Part shown: in pieces, positions 43,616 through 51,940 of the stretch
Layout: every line of letters starts with the position of its first letter
Position numbering within the stretch: position 1 is the first letter of the stretch
Source of the DNA: DATARH01 sp963789255
GTDB taxonomy: Bacteria; Pseudomonadota; Alphaproteobacteria; ATCC43930; CGMCC-115725
Reading direction: 5' to 3'
DNA length: 64,000 bases
NCBI GenBank assembly: GCA_963789255.1
Contig: CAWBJW010000002.1
Coordinates: 2,294,001 to 2,358,000, forward strand
Notes under the pieces: generated by a model
Seen by the model: the letters and a program-made list of their open reading frames with translations, nothing else
Database searches by the model: none
What the model was told of the DNA's origin: nothing
Made by a program: the position numbers and the translations under genes

Positions 43616-46126
43616 ATGAGCGATCAACCAGCTTCCGGCGATGCCGTTGCCGGGGTCGGACCGCAACAAGCTGCCCCGAGCGTTGCGCTCGGGCACGCAT
43701 TGCCGCCGGCTCTCTTGTATCGCCGCTGCGACCCGGCCGAGCTGCCCTTCGCGCTGTGCAGCGAACTCGAGGAAGCGCCGGGGCTGATCGGGCAGGAGCG
43801 GGCCGTCGAGGCTCTCAACTTTGCCCTGCGCATCCGCGGCAAGGGCTACAACGTCTATGCCTTGGGCGCGAGCGGCACCGGCCGGCATCGCATGATCGAA
43901 GATCTGTTGCGCCATCAGGCCGAAAGCGAGCCGACGCCGCCGGACTGGTGCTACGTCAACAACTTCGACGATCCGCAGCAGCCGCGGCGGCTGCAACTGC
44001 CGCCGGGGCGCGCCGCTTCCCTCGCCGCGGCGATGAAGGGGCTCGTCAACGAATTGCGCGCCGCCTTGCCGGCGGCCTTCGAGCGCGATGAGTACCGAGC
44101 CCGACATGAGGCCATCGAGCAACAGTTCAAACAGCGCAGCGAAGCGGCCTTTGGTGCGCTGCAGCAGAGCGCCCAGACCAAGAACATCACCTTGCTGCGA
44201 ACGCCGATGGGCCTCGCCCTCGCCCCGACCCGCGACGGCAAGGTGCTGGCGCCGGAATTGTTCAACGAACTCCCGCCCTCCGAGCGCGAGCGCATCCAGC
44301 ACGAGATGGAAGCCATTCAGACCGACCTTGAGGCGATCATGCGCCAGGTGCCGCTGTGGGAGCGCGAACATCGCGATGCCGTGCAGGCGCTCAATCGCGA
44401 GACCGCCGGCTTTGCGATCGCCCATCTGATGGAAGAACTGCGCCGTCAATACAGCGACCTGCCCGAGGTCGCGGCATACCTCGACGCGGTTGAGCGCGAC
44501 ATAAAGGAAAATGTCGACGATTTCCTTGCGCCCGGAGCGCCGGCAATGCCGGAAGCGAGCGCGCCAATGCCCGCGCCAATCCTCCGCGATATCGAGGACA
44601 CAAGGTTTCGCCGCTATCGGGTCAACGTCATCGTCGACAACAGCGCCCAGCACGGGGCGCCGGTCATCTACGAGGACAACCCGACGCACCAGAGTTTGGT
44701 CGGCCGGGTCGAACATCTGGCACGTTTCGGTGCGCTGATCACCGACTTCAACCTGCTGGGCGCCGGCGCGCTGCACCGCGCCAATGGCGGCTATCTCGTG
44801 CTCGACGCGCTCAAGCTCTTGACCGGCTACTATGGCTGGCCCTCGTTGAAGCGGGCGCTCGATGCCGGGCAGATCCGCATCGAGACGCTGGAGCAGGCGT
44901 TGAGCCTGGCGAGCACGGTGTCGCTGACGCCCGAGCCGATCCCGCTCAACGTCAAAGTGGTCCTGGTCGGACCGCCCCAGCTCTACTATCTGCTCACCGC
45001 CCAGGACGAGGATTTCGGCGAGCTGTTCAAGATCGCCGCCGATTTTGACGACCGGATCGAGCGGACGCCGGAAACGACGCTGCTCTACGCGCGGTTGATC
45101 TGCGGGATGAGCCGACGCGAGAAGCTTCGGGCGTTCGATCGCGATGCCGTCGCCCGCATCATCGAGCAGGCGGCCCGGCTGGCCGGCGAAGCCGACAAAT
45201 TGTCGACGAGCGTGCGGGCGTTTCACGATCTGCTGCGCGAATCCGACCAGTTTGCCATCGACGCCGCCAAGGATGTGGTCGGCGAGACCGAAGTCCAGGC
45301 TGCGATCGATGCGCAAATCCGCCGTGGCGACCGCATCTACCGGCGCCTGCAGGAAGAAATCTGCCGCAAGACGATCCGCATCGAAACCGACGGCGAGGAG
45401 GTCGGCCAGGTCAACGGGCTGTCGGTGATCAGCCTCGGCGCCCTCGCCTTCGGCCAGCCAAGCCGCATTACCGCGCAGGTGCGGCTCGGCCGCGGCGAGG
45501 TCGTCGACATCGAACGCGAGGTCGAACTCGGCGGGCCGCTGCATTCCAAGGGCGTCTTGATCCTCTCCGGGTTTCTCGGCGGCCGCTTCGGCAGGAACCG
45601 CCCGCTATCGCTCAATGCGAGCCTCGTTTTCGAGCAATCCTATGGCGGGGTCGACGGCGACAGCGCCTCCGCCGCCGAACTCTTCGCGTTGCTCTCGGTA
45701 TTGGCCGGGGCGGCGATCAGGCAGTCTTTCGCGGTCACCGGCTCGGTCGATCAGCGCGGCCAGATCCAGGCCATCGGCGGGGTCAACGAGAAGATCGAAG
45801 GCTTCTTCGACAACTGCCGGATCACCGGCTTTACCGGCCGTCAGGGGGTGATCATTCCGGCGAGCAACGTCAAGCATCTGATGCTGCGCCGCGACGTCGT
45901 CGCCGCGGCGGCCGAGGGCCGCTTCGCGATCTTCCCGATGGATACGGTCGACCAGGGCCTGGAACTGTTGACCGGAATCCCCGCCGGACAGCCCGATGCC
46001 GGCGGGGAATATCCGGCCGGCACGCTCAACCATCGGATCGCCGCGCGCCTCGATGCGCTCGCCGCCAAGGCTGCCGAACTCGCCCGCGCCGCATCCGGTT
46101 TGACAGCCCGCCCGGAGGCCCACTGA
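43616..46126 (+). CDS. Lon-like AAA+ protease (AAA_32/LonC type)
   Basis: An 836-residue ATP-dependent protease of the Lon group without an N-terminal LON domain. The N-terminal AAA_32 part begins LIGQERAVEALNFALRIRGK, then YALGASGTGRHRMIEDLLR, whose Walker A ends GTGR instead of GTGKT. A long coiled insertion (ERDEYRARHEAIEQQFKQRS) follows. The C-terminal protease has the Ser in VDGDSASAAELFALLSVLAG and the Lys in GGVNEKIEGFFDNCRITGF, the Ser-Lys dyad. The ATG at 43616 follows AGGGGGAG. It is coupled to the stress-protein gene by a one-base overlap. Likely turns over damaged or regulatory proteins. Confidence 0.9.
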   Translation: MSDQPASGDAVAGVGPQQAAPSVALGHALPPALLYRRCDPAELPFALCSELEEAPGLIGQERAVEALNFALRIRGKGYNVYALGASGTGRHRMIEDLLRHQAESEPTPPDWCYVNNFDDPQQPRRLQLPPGRAASLAAAMKGLVNELRAALPAAFERDEYRARHEAIEQQFKQRSEAAFGALQQSAQTKNITLLRTPMGLALAPTRDGKVLAPELFNELPPSERERIQHEMEAIQTDLEAIMRQVPLWEREHRDAVQALNRETAGFAIAHLMEELRRQYSDLPEVAAYLDAVERDIKENVDDFLAPGAPAMPEASAPMPAPILRDIEDTRFRRYRVNVIVDNSAQHGAPVIYEDNPTHQSLVGRVEHLARFGALITDFNLLGAGALHRANGGYLVLDALKLLTGYYGWPSLKRALDAGQIRIETLEQALSLASTVSLTPEPIPLNVKVVLVGPPQLYYLLTAQDEDFGELFKIAADFDDRIERTPETTLLYARLICGMSRREKLRAFDRDAVARIIEQAARLAGEADKLSTSVRAFHDLLRESDQFAIDAAKDVVGETEVQAAIDAQIRRGDRIYRRLQEEICRKTIRIETDGEEVGQVNGLSVISLGALAFGQPSRITAQVRLGRGEVVDIEREVELGGPLHSKGVLILSGFLGGRFGRNRPLSLNASLVFEQSYGGVDGDSASAAELFALLSVLAGAAIRQSFAVTGSVDQRGQIQAIGGVNEKIEGFFDNCRITGFTGRQGVIIPASNVKHLMLRRDVVAAAAEGRFAIFPMDTVDQGLELLTGIPAGQPDAGGEYPAGTLNHRIAARLDALAAKAAELARAASGLTARPEAH

Positions 46127-46966
46127 TGAGTGAGCCGCCCAGGGTCGGCCCGATCGAGCGGGTCGTCGTGCCGCTCGACGCCGCCTCCGAGAACCGCACC
46201 GCCATTGACACCGCGGCACGCCTTGCCGCCCGCGCCAAGGCGCCGTTGCACGGCGTCTTTGTCGAGGACGAGGATCTGCTGCACTTGGCGGGCCTGCCGT
46301 TCGCCCGCCAGATCACGCTCGGTGCAATTGCCGAGCCGTTGACGACCGAGCATGTCGAGCCTGCACCTGCGGATTGCCGCGGAACGCGCCCGGCGAGAGC
46401 TTCTCGCGGCGGCAAAACGCCATGGGGTGGAATGCACGTTCGAGATCGTGCGGGGTGCGTCGGAAAGCGCCCTGACCGGTGCATCGGAACGCGATCTTGT
46501 CGTCGCCGGCGGGCTGACCCGCCCGGTTGCCGGAAATTTCCGGGTGGAATCCCGCTGGTGGTCCTCGATCGAGGTCACGCCCGGGCCGTTCCTCTTGGCC
46601 CGGCGCGCCTGGAGCGCGAGCGGCTCGGTGGTGATGCTGCTGCGCGACCGTGGTGCGGCATCGGCCCGCCTGCTCGAGGCGGCAGCACAGATTGCCCAAG
46701 CCGCCGATCGGGTCTTGACGGTGATCTGCCCGCCCGCGGTGGCCGGCGCAGAGCGGTTCGAGAAGTGGATCGCCGACCGGCTCGCCAATCATCCGGTACG
46801 GCTTCAGGTCGAGGTCGCGCCGACCGAGCCGGCCGCCCTGCACCAGCGGATCGGCGAACTCGATTGCCGCCTGCTGGCAGTCGAGGCCGGCCTCGCCGAA
46901 GGCAGCGGCGATCGGCTGCGCGAATTTGTCGAGGGCTTCGCCTGCGACATTCTCGTGGTGCGCTGA
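46126..46966 (+). CDS. Universal-stress-protein-like protein, one frame break
   Basis: A two-domain, USP-like protein of about 280 residues. First domain: IERVVVPLDAASENRTAIDT, AARLAARAKAPLHGVFVEDE, DLLHLAGLPFARQITL. After an extra base at 46360-46361 it continues LHLRIAAERARRELLAAAKR and EIVRGASESALTGASERDLV. The second half (GSVVMLLRDRGAASARLLEA, DRVLTVICPPAV, VEGFACDILVVR) is a divergent USP fold. It is coupled to the Lon-like gene, so it is likely made with it under stress. A clear terminator follows at 47146. Confidence 0.75.
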
Positions 46967-47145
46967 GGGCTCACGACGGCATCAGACGACGCGGCCGATC
47001 GGCGAAACACCAGGGAATTGTGCGAACGCCAGCGACAAACGCCATCTTCTTTGACGCAGATCAATTCGCTGGGGCCGCGAAGCGATCATATTGCGCGTCA
47101 AGGACGGCGACCGGCATTCCCCCCAAGAACGATCGCCGCTCGAAC

Positions 47146-47180
47146 GGAGCCCCGGCATCCCCCCCGCCGGGGCTCCTTTT
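47146..47180 (+). terminator. Rho-independent terminator
   Basis: A perfect 11-bp GC-rich stem, GGAGCCCCGGC and GCCGGGGCTCC, with a nine-base loop and a TTTT run. It lies 180 bp after the Lon/USP operon and 107 bp before the next small gene. The 46967-47145 stretch holds no other feature I can support. Confidence 0.88.
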
Positions 47181-47286
47181 CATATGCGAGCCGCCGCTTT
47201 TCGGCAATTTTGATCCAAATCAGCATCCCGCGCGCAGACGCATGGTAACGGGGTCATCAGTGTCCGACACTTGCAGGTGCTCCGTC

Positions 47287-47451
47287 ATGTCCGTCAGCCC
47301 GTATCTGTTGACCCCCCCGCGCACCCTCAGGGAGGCCTGTCATGAAATGGGCCGCGATGCCGAGGGCAAGGCTTGCACCGACTGTCCGGTCGCCGATCTT
47401 TGCGAGAGGGAGGCGCAACGGATGGCAAACAGTGCCGAGCAGTGCCGATAA
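47287..47451 (+). CDS. Small cysteine-motif protein
   Basis: A 54-residue protein, MSVSPYLLTPPRTLREACHE then DAEGKACTDCPVADLCEREA. The CxxCPxxxxC cluster could bind a metal or iron-sulfur group. No family recognised. A weak ribosome site (AGGTG) precedes the ATG. It is followed 24 bp later by the DUF2934 gene, so the two may be cotranscribed. Confidence 0.5.
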   Translation: MSVSPYLLTPPRTLREACHEMGRDAEGKACTDCPVADLCEREAQRMANSAEQCR

Positions 47452-47475
47452 ACCCACCCCATCGAGGAGGATCAG

Positions 47476-47652
47476 ATGACCGGCTGGTGGCACGAAGAGC
47501 GGACCCGCGAGCGCGCCTATGAAATATGGGAGCGGGTGGGACGGCCCGCCGGCAGGGAAATGGAGCACTGGCTTCAGGCCGAAGCCGAAATCGCCGCCGA
47601 GGAACGCGGGCTCGAACAAGAGGTCGATCTCGAGAAGAAGGGCGTCATCTGA
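47476..47652 (+). CDS. DUF2934 protein
   Basis: A 58-residue protein matching DUF2934: TRERAYEIWERVGRPAGREM, EHWLQAEAEIAAEE. These small helical proteins are common in soil Alphaproteobacteria and of unknown function. GAGGAGGATCAG gives a strong ribosome site at the ATG (47476). Its stop is 15 bp from the convergent diguanylate cyclase stop. Confidence 0.85.
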   Translation: MTGWWHEERTRERAYEIWERVGRPAGREMEHWLQAEAEIAAEERGLEQEVDLEKKGVI

Positions 47653-47667
47653 TCGGGGCGCACTTGC

Positions 47668-48565
47668 CTAGATTTTGGTGACCTTGTTGCGGCCGGTCTC
47701 CTTCGACGCATAAAGCGCGCGGTCGATCCGGCTCAGCAGGTCGTCCGGGGTGTCGGACGGCGCATACGCGGTGACCCCGAAGCTCAGCGTGACCGCCCCG
47801 CCGATTTCCGGAATGGCTTGGCTGGCGATGCCCGCCCGCAGCCGGTCGAGCAGCTCTGTCGCAATACCGAGCCTGGTCTCGGGAAGCAGGATGGTGAATT
47901 CCTCGCCGCCCCAGCGGGCGATGTAATCGGTCCGGCGCAGGCTCTTGCGCATGAATTCGGCCATGCGTTTGAGGACCGCGTCTCCGGCCTGGTGCCCGAA
48001 GGTGTCGTTGACGATCTTGAAATTGTCGATATCGCCCATCGCCACGCATAGTGGCCCGCCATAGCGCTCGGATCGTGCAATTTCGTGCTGCAGCCTGTCG
48101 TCGAAATCCCGCCGGTTCGGCAGGCCGGTCAGCGCATCATGGCGGGCTTGCTCGACGACCGCGTCTTGCAGGCGCTTGCGACCGGTAATGTCGCGCAGGA
48201 TCGCCAGCCCGACCGGATGGCCGCCAAAGGACACGCATCGCAGGGAAATCTCAGCCCAAAACACACGGCCGTCCTTCGCCTTGCAGTGCCACTCGAAGGT
48301 CTGCGGCCCGCTCGATTGGGCCCTCTCGAACCAGGCAACCGTGTCGCGTTGCGTATAGGGCGGGACCCCCGTCGAAAGAGCCTCGATCCGGCGCCCGATC
48401 AGTTCCTCCCGCGAGAAGCCGAACATCGTGCAGCCCGCCGCATTGACGTTCGGTAAACGTGCCGGTTTCCGCATCGGTCACAAATATGCCGTCGCCGACC
48501 AACTCAAAGATGACCCGGAACTTCTCCTCGCTCCCTGACTTTTTTCGGTGGGCTGTGCCGCTCAT
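47668..48565 (-). CDS. PAS-GGDEF diguanylate cyclase, one frame break
   Basis: About 299 residues making cyclic di-GMP. A PAS domain (KFRVIFELVGDGIFVTDAET, then VNAAGCTMFGFSREELIGRR) and a PAC part (EWHCKAKDGRVFWAEISLRC) precede the GGDEF domain: DALTGLPNRRDFDDRLQHEI, GDIDNFKIVNDTFGHQAGDA, RTDYIARWGGEEFTILLPET. The active loop is GGEEF, an active variant. An extra base at 48448-48452 splits the PAS domain; removal gives TGTFTEVNAAGC. The ATG at 48565 overlaps the stop of an amidase fragment. No inhibitory RxxD site is evident ahead of GGEEF. Confidence 0.88.
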
Positions 48566-48714
48566 GGGGGCTGGCCGCGACCCCACATCCAGCCCGGCGC
48601 GCCGTCATGCGCGGCGATTTGCGCGAGGCGCGCCCTGGTCGCCTCGACCGGCGACGACTCCTGCCGGCAATAGAGCCGGCCCAGCTCGGCGATCGTCAGA
48701 AAGGCGACATCCAT
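48562..48714 (-). pseudogene. Amidase N-terminal remnant
   Basis: Fifty codons start MDVAFLTIAELGRLYCRQES, SPVEATRARLAQIAAHDGA, the first helix pair of amidase-signature enzymes, then end in unrelated residues. The catalytic Lys-Ser-Ser core is missing. The stop overlaps the start of the diguanylate cyclase (ATGA). Possibly a deletion scar that now provides translational coupling. Confidence 0.55.
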
Positions 48715-48873
48715 CGGCGGCGTCCTCGGGGTCCGGTCGCGCCATTCAACTCCAACCGAACTCCCGGCGGCAACGCCGATGAGGGTTGCGCCCGAAGGGT
48801 TTGACGCCCGGCCGGCTTCGGCTTCACTATGGCGCACCGCGCCGGAATGGCCGATCGGATGTAGGGAGGACCG

Positions 48874-49095
48874 GTGAATCGCCCGCGAGCCGCCGATGAT
48901 TTCGATACGATCCGCGCCCGCATGGACGAATTGCGCCGCGAGCGCGAGCCGGGCGCCGCGGATCGCGACTCGCGATCCGGCAAGGCCCGATCGGGCCGCG
49001 GCGAGAGCGATGCCGAACGCCGCCGCCGCGAACGGATCGAGGGCTGGCCGCCGCCCTGGGTCCCGACGATCTTCGTCAAAAAGCCGCGCCCTTAG
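48874..49095 (+). CDS. Small charged hypothetical protein
   Basis: A 73-residue, very Arg/Glu/Asp-rich protein ending RIEGWPPPWVPTIFVKKPRP. GGGAGG lies before the GTG at 48874, which supports translation. Its TAG stop straddles the left end of the IS5-family element; precise loss of the element would still give TAG at the same place, so the insertion hardly altered the product. Function unknown. Confidence 0.55.
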   Translation: MNRPRAADDFDTIRARMDELRREREPGAADRDSRSGKARSGRGESDAERRRRERIEGWPPPWVPTIFVKKPRP

Positions 49096-50065
49096 AACCG
49101 CTCCGGAAAGTTGGAATCTAAGCGGAACGGGTTAGGCGACGCGGCATAATTCGGATCATGGCGAGGCGAAGGAAGGCGACGACCGAACGGGCGTAGCGTT
49201 CGAAATCGCGGGCGAGGCGGCGGAAATGGCTGATCCAGGCCAAGGTGCGTTCGACAATCCAGCGCTTGGGCACGACCTCGAAGCGCGGGACATCGTTGCG
49301 TTTGACGATCTCCAGACGCCATCTTCCGCTCGTGGCCACCCGCTCGGTCATGATCGGTCCCTGGTAGCCGGCATCGGCAAAGATCACCTCGATGAACGGC
49401 TGGCGGCGGCGGGTGTGGCGCAGCAACGCCGCGGCGCCGTCGCGGTCCTGCACATCGGCGGCATGCACCGTGACGCCAACCATCAGGCCGAGCGTATCGA
49501 CCATGATATGGCGCTTGCGCCCGGTGACTTTCTTGCCCGCGTCCCACGGGTCGCGGCGTTGCCGCGCCCGAGGGCAGGCTCCACCCTGCGGGTCGATCGA
49601 GGCCCCCCTTTTTGCGCCGCCCGGGCGCTCTGGCTGTCGATGATCGCCGCCGTTGGGCTGGCTTCCCGCCCGGCCTCTTCGCGGCAGGCGACATAGAGGG
49701 TGTGATGGATGCGCTCCAGCGTGCCGTCCCGCTGCCACAGGTCGAGATAGTCGTAGACCGTGCTTTTCGGCGGCAAATCCTTCGGCAGCGCCTCCCATTG
49801 GCAGCCGGTCGACAGCACGTAGAAGATGCCGTTCAATACCTCGCGCACATTGACCGAGCGCGGCCGCCCGCCGCGCTTGGCCGGCGGGATCAGCGGCGCC
49901 ACCCGCTGCCACTCCTCCTCCGTCAGCTCGCTCGGATAGCGCAGGCTCTTGCGCCTCGCCGCCAGGCGGTGTTCCTTTGTCCACATGTGGTGCCCATCAC
50001 CAGATCGCACCACATATCGAAATCACAACCGACTCCACCGATTCAACATCTTTTCGGAGCGGTTC
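49095..50065. mobile_element. IS5-family (IS427-like) insertion sequence
   Basis: A 971-bp element. The ends are inverted repeats starting GAACCGCTCCGGAAAG on the left and GAACCGCTCCGAAAAG on the right (in complement). TTA occurs on both sides (49092-49094 and 50066-50068), a three-base TNA-type target duplication as in the IS427 group. It encodes one transposase in two frames with a frameshift site. It has inserted between a small gene and a truncated FRG-domain gene. Confidence 0.9.
49118..49986 (-). CDS. IS5-family transposase (orfA-orfB, programmed -1 frameshift)
   Basis: OrfA from ATG 49986: YPSELTEEEWQRVAPLIPPA, KRGGRPRSVNVREVLNGIFY, VLSTGCQWEALPKDLPPKST, TAAIIDSQSARAAQ. OrfB continues GASIDPQG and DAGKKVTGRKRHIMVDTLGL, DRDGAAALLRHTRR, VIFADAGYQGP, RWIVERTLAWISHFRRLARD, FERYARSVVAFL, with the DDE acids (IIDSQ, FADAGY and RWIVERT region). 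The frames join at an A5G6 run (complement of 49603-49613), the slippery site for -1 frameshifting in this group; the length (3n+2) fits exactly one -1 shift. A short insertion (GACPRARQRRDPW) is present just before DAGKK. Confidence 0.88.
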
Positions 50066-50072
50066 TTAGCCA

Positions 50073-50540
50073 ATGGCCGAGAAAGTTGCGATCTATGCGT
50101 ACTCCGAAATGCCCAAAAATATCAAGGCCGGCGATAACCATCGCCCGATCATCAGCGCACCGGGTCCGATCGTAAAAACCCATCGGAGGCATTTTCGGCA
50201 GCAATCCAGATACACGATTTGCGGCAAATTTCTCGTAGGATCGGGATGGCAATTCGCACGACATCAAGAGGTATTCGATCTAGCGGTGCCCGATCAAGAT
50301 TTAATTTGGAAGGTCACCATCCCCGCGAGCGAGCGGATTAAAGTTCTTTCCGCATTGTCTCTGGTAAACATTAATGAATTTTCGCTTTTTGATTCGGAAG
50401 AGAGTTTAATGGAGATGTTAGCTGTTGAGCACATCGACTTACATCGCGCCCAATTGGAAGCGCGCAGAAAATTTTCTGCAGCTGTAAAAGCGGGCTCTCC
50501 CCAGCCGAGTGCAGCGCCACCCGGCGGCAGCGTTCCATAA
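50073..50540 (+). CDS. FRG-domain protein fragment, probably truncated
   Basis: A 155-residue frame in an AT-richer patch right after the IS. The part WKVTIPASERIKVLSALSLV, NINEFSLFDSEESLMEML resembles the C-terminal end of FRG domains (…I.LFP.L..L), and PGPIVKTHRRHFRQQSRYTI the RI.xQ..lF core. The FRG fold normally starts further upstream with an FRG motif that is missing here, so the 5' part was probably lost. FRG proteins are often found in anti-phage islands. The start ATG at 50073 is the first possible after the IS and has no clear ribosome site. Confidence 0.5.
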   Translation: MAEKVAIYAYSEMPKNIKAGDNHRPIISAPGPIVKTHRRHFRQQSRYTICGKFLVGSGWQFARHQEVFDLAVPDQDLIWKVTIPASERIKVLSALSLVNINEFSLFDSEESLMEMLAVEHIDLHRAQLEARRKFSAAVKAGSPQPSAAPPGGSVP

Positions 50541-50653
50541 ACTCGCCAGACTGTTGCCAAGCCATAGCCGGTGTGAACCATTCACGGGCCGGTTCTGGTA
50601 GAGCGTCGCGGATCAAAGTAAGGTGGTTCGCTATATCTGGAGGTAGCACGCCC

Positions 50654-51857
50654 ATGCGCCATGCCGTCATCGTCTCCACCGCGCGCACGCCGATCGGCCG
50701 GGCCTATCGCGGCGCCTTCAACGACACCCAGCCGCAGGCGCTCGCCGGGCACGCCATCGCCGAGGCGGTCCGCCGTGCCGGCGTCGCGCCCTCGGAGATC
50801 GACGACGTCGTCATCGGCGCGGCGATCCAGCAGGGCGCGCAGGGCTTCAACATCGCCCGCCAGAGCGCATTGCGCGCCGGGCTGCCCGACAGCGTGGCGG
50901 CGATGTCGGTCGACCGGCAATGCGCCTCGGGCATGATGGCGATCGCGACGGCCGCCAAGGAGATCATCGACGACGGCATGACTATCGCGGTCGGCGGCGG
51001 CGTCGAGTTCGGTCTCGCTCGTGCAGAACGACAGGATAGTGCGCACTCGCGGCGACGACCCCGAGCTCGTCGCCTGCATCCCGGCGCTCTACATGACGAT
51101 GATCGAGACCGCCGAGATCGTCGCCGAGCGCTACAAGGTGTCGCGCGAGAGGCAGGACGAATACGCGATGCGCTCGCAGCAGCGCACCGCCGCCGCGCAG
51201 CAGGCCGGACGCTTTGACGACGAGATCGTGGCCCTCCCGTCGGTCATGCTGATGACCGACCGCGCCACCGGTGAAACCTCGAAAAAATCGGTGACCCTCG
51301 ACAAGGACGAGGGCAACCGGCCCGACACCTCGCTCGAGGGCCTCGCCAACCTGAAGCCGGTGTTCAAGGACGGGCAGCGCATCAGGGAGGGCAGATTCAT
51401 CACCGCCGGCAACGCCTCGCAGCTGTCCGACGGGGCGTCCGCCTGCGTGTTGATGGAGGAGGGTGAGGCCGGGCGCCGCGGCCTCCAGCCGCTCGGCATC
51501 TATCGCGGCATCGCGGTCGCCGGCTGCGCCCCCGACGAGATGGGCATCGGCCCGGTCTTCGCGGTGCCCAAGCTGCTGGCAACGCACGGCCTCAAGATCG
51601 ACGACATCGACCTGTGGGAACTGAACGAGGCCTTCGCCTGCCAGGTGGTCTATTGCCGCGACCGCCTCCAAATCCCGCCCGACCGGCTCAACGTCAATGG
51701 CGGCGCGATCTCGATCGGCCATCCCTACGGCATGTCGGGGGCGCGCATGGTCGGCCACGCGCTGATCGAGGGGAAGCGGCGCGGCGCGCGGCTCGTCGTG
51801 TGCACGATGTGCGTCGGCGGCGGCATGGGCGCCGCCGGCCTGTTCGAGGTGGCGTAA
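50654..51857 (+). CDS. Acetyl-CoA acetyltransferase (thiolase), one frame break
   Basis: About 401 residues, a thiolase of the degradative/biosynthetic acetyl-CoA acetyltransferase type. Active Cys is in AAMSVDRQCASGMMAIATAA, His in LNVNGGAISIGHPYGMSGAR, and the second Cys in VVCTMCVGGGMGAAGLFE; NEAFA is also present (LWELNEAFACQVVY). An extra T at 51008-51009 breaks the frame; removal gives GGVESVSLVQNDRIV. GGAGG precedes the ATG at 50654. It works in beta-oxidation or in joining two acetyl-CoA units. No acyl-CoA dehydrogenase is nearby. Confidence 0.92.
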
Positions 51858-51940
51858 ACCCGCGCCGTCCCGACCCGACGGCATGCGGCTCCGGGGACCC
51901 TGCGTGTCCCGGGCGCAAGCGCGACCGAGGAGACAAGGCC

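Noticed and set aside
43457..45544. 695-residue minus-strand open frame
   Set aside because: Antisense shadow of the Lon-like protease, rich in Arg/Gly/Ala without structure; the plus-strand gene has complete motifs.
50982..51884. 300-residue minus-strand open frame
   Set aside because: Antisense shadow of the thiolase gene.
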